Source: CAVRUZ01 sp963724495
GTDB taxonomy: Bacteria > Actinomycetota > Actinomycetes > Propionibacteriales > DAIQRJ01
DNA length: 64,000 bases
Assembly (NCBI GenBank): GCA_963724495.1
Contig: CAVRUZ010000002.1
Location: 124,001 to 188,000, forward strand
Reading direction: 5' to 3'
Shown: positions 61,042 to 64,000 of the stretch, piece by piece
Numbering within the stretch: the stretch's first letter is position 1
Layout of the letters: each line of letters begins with the position of its first letter
The notes under the pieces: generated by a model
Told to the model about the DNA's origin: nothing
Databases searched by the model: none
The model's input: the letters and a program-made list of their open reading frames with translations, nothing else
Position numbers and translations under genes: made by a program

Positions 61042-62682
61042 ATGACCGACCTTTCGATTCGGCCGGAGGAGATCCGGGACGCACTCGACCGGTTCGTCCA
61101 GAGCTACGAACCGTCGGCGGCCAGCCGCGACGAGGTCGGTCGCGTGATCGTCGCGGGCGACGGCATCGCCCGCGTCGAGGGCCTGCCCTCCACGATGGCC
61201 AACGAGCTGCTGGAGTTCGCCGACGGCACCCGCGGCATCGCCCAGAACCTCGACCTGCGCGAGATCGGCGTGGTCATCCTCGGTGACTTCGACAGCATCG
61301 CCGAGGGCATGGAGGTCCGCCGGACCGGCGAGATCCTCTCGGTGCCGGTCGGCGACGGCTTCCTCGGGCGCGTGATCGACCCCATCGGCCGTCCCCTCGA
61401 CGGGCTTGGCGACATCGACGGCATCGACGAGGACCGGCCGCTCGAGCTGCAGGCACCCGGCGTGATGTTGCGCCAGGAGGTCCGGGAGCCGATGGCCACC
61501 GGCCTCAAGGCCATCGACGCACTGACGCCCATCGGGCGCGGCCAGCGCCAGCTGATCATCGGCGACCGCAAGACCGGCAAGACCGCGATCGTGATCGACA
61601 CGATCATCAACCAGAAGCAGGCCTGGGCATCGGGCGACGAGAAGCAGCAGGTGCGGTGCATCTACGTCGGCATCGGCCAGAAGGGTTCGACGATCGCCGC
61701 CGTGCGGGCCGCACTGGATGAGGCCGGCGCGCTTGAATACACGACGATCGTCGCCTCGCCGGCCTCCGACCCGGCCGGGTTCAAGTACATCGCCCCCTAC
61801 ACCGGCTCGGCCCTCGGCCAGCACTGGATGTACCAGGGCAAGCACGTCCTGATCATCTTCGACGACCTCACCAAGCAGGCCGAGGCCTACCGGTCGATGT
61901 CGTTGCTGCTGCGCCGCCCGCCGGGCCGCGAGGCCTACCCCGGTGACGTGTTCTACCTGCACAGCCGGTTGCTGGAGCGGTGCGCGAAGCTGTCCGACGA
62001 GCTCGGCGGCGGATCGCTCACCGGTCTCCCGTTGATCGAGACCAAGGCGAACGACGTGTCGGCCTACATCCCGACCAACGTCATCTCGATCACCGACGGC
62101 CAGATCTTCCTCCAGTCCGACCTGTTCAACGCCAACCAGCGGCCGGCCATCGACGTGGGTGTCTCGGTGTCGCGGGTCGGTGGCGCCGCGATGACCAAGG
62201 CGATGCGGAAGGTCACCGGCTCGCTGAAGGTCGACCTCGCGCAGTACCGCGACATGCAGGCGTTCGCGATGTTCGCCTCCGACCTCGACGCCACCTCCCG
62301 CCGCCAGCTCGACCGGGGCGCCAGGCTGATGGAGCTGCTCAAGCAGCGGCCGTACGCGCCGTACCCGGTGGAGTGGCAGGTCGTCTCGATGTGGATGGGC
62401 ACCACCGGCCAGCTCGACGACGTTCCGGTGGAGGACATCCTGCGATTCGAGGCCGAGTTCCTCGAGGACCTCCGGCACACCGACGGCGGCCCACTCGCGG
62501 TGATCCGGGAGTCCCTCGACTTCGACGACGACACCGCGCATGCCCTGACCGAGCGGCTGGAGCAGTTCAAGAGCGGCTTCACCACCTCCGAGGGCAAGCG
62601 CCTCGGGCCCGGGACAGAGGAGCACGAGGCCCTGGAGGAGTCGGAAGTGGAGCAGGAACAGATCGTGCGGCGACGGAGCTGA
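61042..62682 (+). CDS. atpA: ATP synthase F1 subunit alpha
   Basis: A 546-residue non-catalytic nucleotide-binding subunit. P-loop is GDRKTGKTAIVIDT, followed by PASDPAGFKYIAPYTGSALG and SVSRVGGAAMTKAM. The C-terminal extension (about 30 residues, Glu-rich) exceeds E. coli. The ATG at 61042 follows AGAGGACAC. Confidence 0.96.
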   Translation: MTDLSIRPEEIRDALDRFVQSYEPSAASRDEVGRVIVAGDGIARVEGLPSTMANELLEFADGTRGIAQNLDLREIGVVILGDFDSIAEGMEVRRTGEILSVPVGDGFLGRVIDPIGRPLDGLGDIDGIDEDRPLELQAPGVMLRQEVREPMATGLKAIDALTPIGRGQRQLIIGDRKTGKTAIVIDTIINQKQAWASGDEKQQVRCIYVGIGQKGSTIAAVRAALDEAGALEYTTIVASPASDPAGFKYIAPYTGSALGQHWMYQGKHVLIIFDDLTKQAEAYRSMSLLLRRPPGREAYPGDVFYLHSRLLERCAKLSDELGGGSLTGLPLIETKANDVSAYIPTNVISITDGQIFLQSDLFNANQRPAIDVGVSVSRVGGAAMTKAMRKVTGSLKVDLAQYRDMQAFAMFASDLDATSRRQLDRGARLMELLKQRPYAPYPVEWQVVSMWMGTTGQLDDVPVEDILRFEAEFLEDLRHTDGGPLAVIRESLDFDDDTAHALTERLEQFKSGFTTSEGKRLGPGTEEHEALEESEVEQEQIVRRRS

Positions 62683-62690
62683 GGTAAGAG

Positions 62691-63662
62691 ATGCCAGCAA
62701 GTCTGCGGGAGACCCGGAACCGGATCCGCTCGGTCACGTCCACCGCCAAGATCACCCGGGCGATGGAGCTGATCGCCGCATCCCGGGTGATGCGCGCCCA
62801 GGCCAACGCCCGGGCGGCCACGCCGTACGCCAGCGAGCTGACCCGTGCCGTGTCGGCCCTGGCGAGCCAGCACCAGGTCGACCACCCGCTCACCACGGAG
62901 GCGGCGACCGACACCCCCCGCGCGGCCGTGCTCGTCATCACCGGCGACCGGGGCCAGGCCGGTGCCTACTCCGCGTCGGTGATCAAGGAGGCGCAGCAGC
63001 TCACCGAGCTGCTGGACGACCAGGGCAAGCAGGTCATCCCGTACCTGTCCGGTCGCAAGGGGGTCGACTACTACCGCTTCCGCCAACGGGAGTACGCGAC
63101 CAGCTGGGTGGGCTTCTCCGACCAGCCGAAGTACGCCGATGCCCGCAATATCTGCGACGAGCTGCTCGCGGCCTTCACCGCCGACGAGGACGAGCGGGTA
63201 CACGAGATCCACGTGGTCTTCACCCGGTTCCACTCGATGATCCGGCAGACGCCCGAGGTGCTCCGCCTCCTCCCGTTGGAGGTCGTGGACGCCGACGAGT
63301 CCGACGAAGACGTCGCCGGCGGTGAGCAGCCCGCAGACGAGGTCGCGCATGCGTCCGCCGGTGCCGGGGCGCACGAACTGATGGCGTTGTACGACTTCGA
63401 GCCGTCGCCGGAAGAGGTTCTCGACTCGCTGCTGCCGCGCTACATCGCCAGCCGGATCCACTTCGCGTTGCTGCAGGCGGCGGCATCGGAGCTCGCCGCC
63501 CGGCAGCGCGCGATGAAGTCGGCGACCGACAACGCCAATGACATGATCGAGCGGCTCACCCGAGACCTGAACCAGGCACGGCAGGCGCAGATCACCCAGG
63601 AGATCAGTGAGATCGTCGGTGGCGCATCCGCGCTGGCCGACTCGAGTAGCGAAGGCGACTGA
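62691..63662 (+). CDS. atpG: ATP synthase F1 subunit gamma
   Basis: A 323-residue central shaft. The N helix SLRETRNRIRSVTSTAKITR and the C helix SATDNANDMIERLTRDLN are conserved. An acidic insertion (DADESDEDVAGGEQPADEVA) in the globular part resembles that of other actinomycetes. ATG at 62691 follows GAGGTAAG. Confidence 0.95.
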   Translation: MPASLRETRNRIRSVTSTAKITRAMELIAASRVMRAQANARAATPYASELTRAVSALASQHQVDHPLTTEAATDTPRAAVLVITGDRGQAGAYSASVIKEAQQLTELLDDQGKQVIPYLSGRKGVDYYRFRQREYATSWVGFSDQPKYADARNICDELLAAFTADEDERVHEIHVVFTRFHSMIRQTPEVLRLLPLEVVDADESDEDVAGGEQPADEVAHASAGAGAHELMALYDFEPSPEEVLDSLLPRYIASRIHFALLQAAASELAARQRAMKSATDNANDMIERLTRDLNQARQAQITQEISEIVGGASALADSSSEGD

Positions 63663-63663
63663 G

Positions 63664-64000
63664 ATGACAGCCACGCAGGTACAGGAGACCGAGAAGACCG
63701 AGCTCGCGAGCGGTCGCGTAGCCCGCGTGATCGGGCCGGTGGTCGACGTCGAGTTCCCGGCGCACGCGATCCCGGCCATCTACACCGCGCTCACGGTGCC
63801 GGTCCAGCGCGAGGGGGAGACCCTGACGATGACGCTGGAGGTGGAGCTGCACGTCGGCGACAACGTCGTGCGCACCGTCGCCACCAAGCCGACCGACGGG
63901 CTTGCCCGCGGCGCGGTGGTCACCAACACCGGGCAGCCGATCAGCGTCCCGGTAGGCGACATCACCAAGGGCCGGGTCTGGAACGTCACCGGTGAGTGCC
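63664..64000 (+). CDS. atpD: ATP synthase F1 subunit beta (partial)
   Basis: The first 112 residues of the catalytic beta subunit, cut by the window end. The N-terminal beta-barrel segment GRVARVIGPVVDVEFPAHAI is unmistakable. It starts 1 nt after the atpG stop. Confidence 0.95.
   Translation, partial: MTATQVQETEKTELASGRVARVIGPVVDVEFPAHAIPAIYTALTVPVQREGETLTMTLEVELHVGDNVVRTVATKPTDGLARGAVVTNTGQPISVPVGDITKGRVWNVTGEC

Overview
The window is about 64 kb of high-GC chromosomal backbone from an actinomycete. The evidence is the gene set (WhiB1, SigR/RsrA, Kgd, UPF0182, DUF2342, NiSOD with SodX, Rpf-LysM, bL37), frequent GTG starts, and gene order that matches mycobacterial neighbourhoods: UPF0182/PDZ protease/DUF2342; aroA-rsgA-SRAP-sigR-rsrA-pdtaS-whiB1; and lysA-hom-thrC-thrB-rho-rpmE-prfA-prmC-tsaC-wecA-atp. 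NiSOD, an archaeal-type AspRS and tandem membrane HD proteins point away from Mycobacteriales, perhaps to a Frankiales/Geodermatophilales-like lineage. I cannot fix the family from sequence alone.

Layout. 0-9.4 kb: YgjP-like protease, deformylase, NUDIX, DUF2342 protease, moaE, PDZ/Lon-like protease, UPF0182, initiator tRNA, cupin. 9.4-16.6 kb: MMPL transporter, small enzymes, an Rpf-LysM muralytic gene behind a c-di-AMP (ydaO) riboswitch, gnd. 16.8-26.3 kb: exporter, hisN, rsgA, aroA, DoxX, AspRS with a T-box-like leader, SRAP, hydrolase, sigR-rsrA, and the 24-codon bL37 gene. 26.3-27.2 kb: an AT-richer non-coding island with an 8-residue leader peptide and an intrinsic terminator. 27.2-34.4 kb: two membrane HD-domain proteins, a PdtaS-like kinase, a phosphotransferase-like gene, whiB1, sodN/sodX. 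34.5-43.7 kb: kgd, a lipoprotein, an LCP protein, a MurNAc-recycling cluster (serine hydrolase, murQ, anmK). 43.7-64 kb: tRNA-Arg, lysA, the threonine operon, rho, rpmE, translation-termination genes, tsaC, wecA and the F1Fo ATP synthase operon, cut inside atpD.

Regulation readable in the DNA includes a SigR-type autoregulatory promoter with a long sigma isoform, CRP-like palindromes upstream of whiB1 and the atp operon, and nine genes with a TANNNT -10 box 6-8 nt before the start codon (leaderless mRNAs).

Two window-wide observations matter most. First, four intergenic copies of a 66-75 bp dyad bounded by AAACATGCA and its complement form an undescribed-looking repeat family; two of them sit in inverted orientation around the first gene. 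Second, at least nine single-base frameshifts interrupt otherwise intact genes, three of them in atpB alone. This looks like an assembly error pattern rather than gene decay. No CRISPR, insertion sequence, prophage or biosynthetic cluster is visible.
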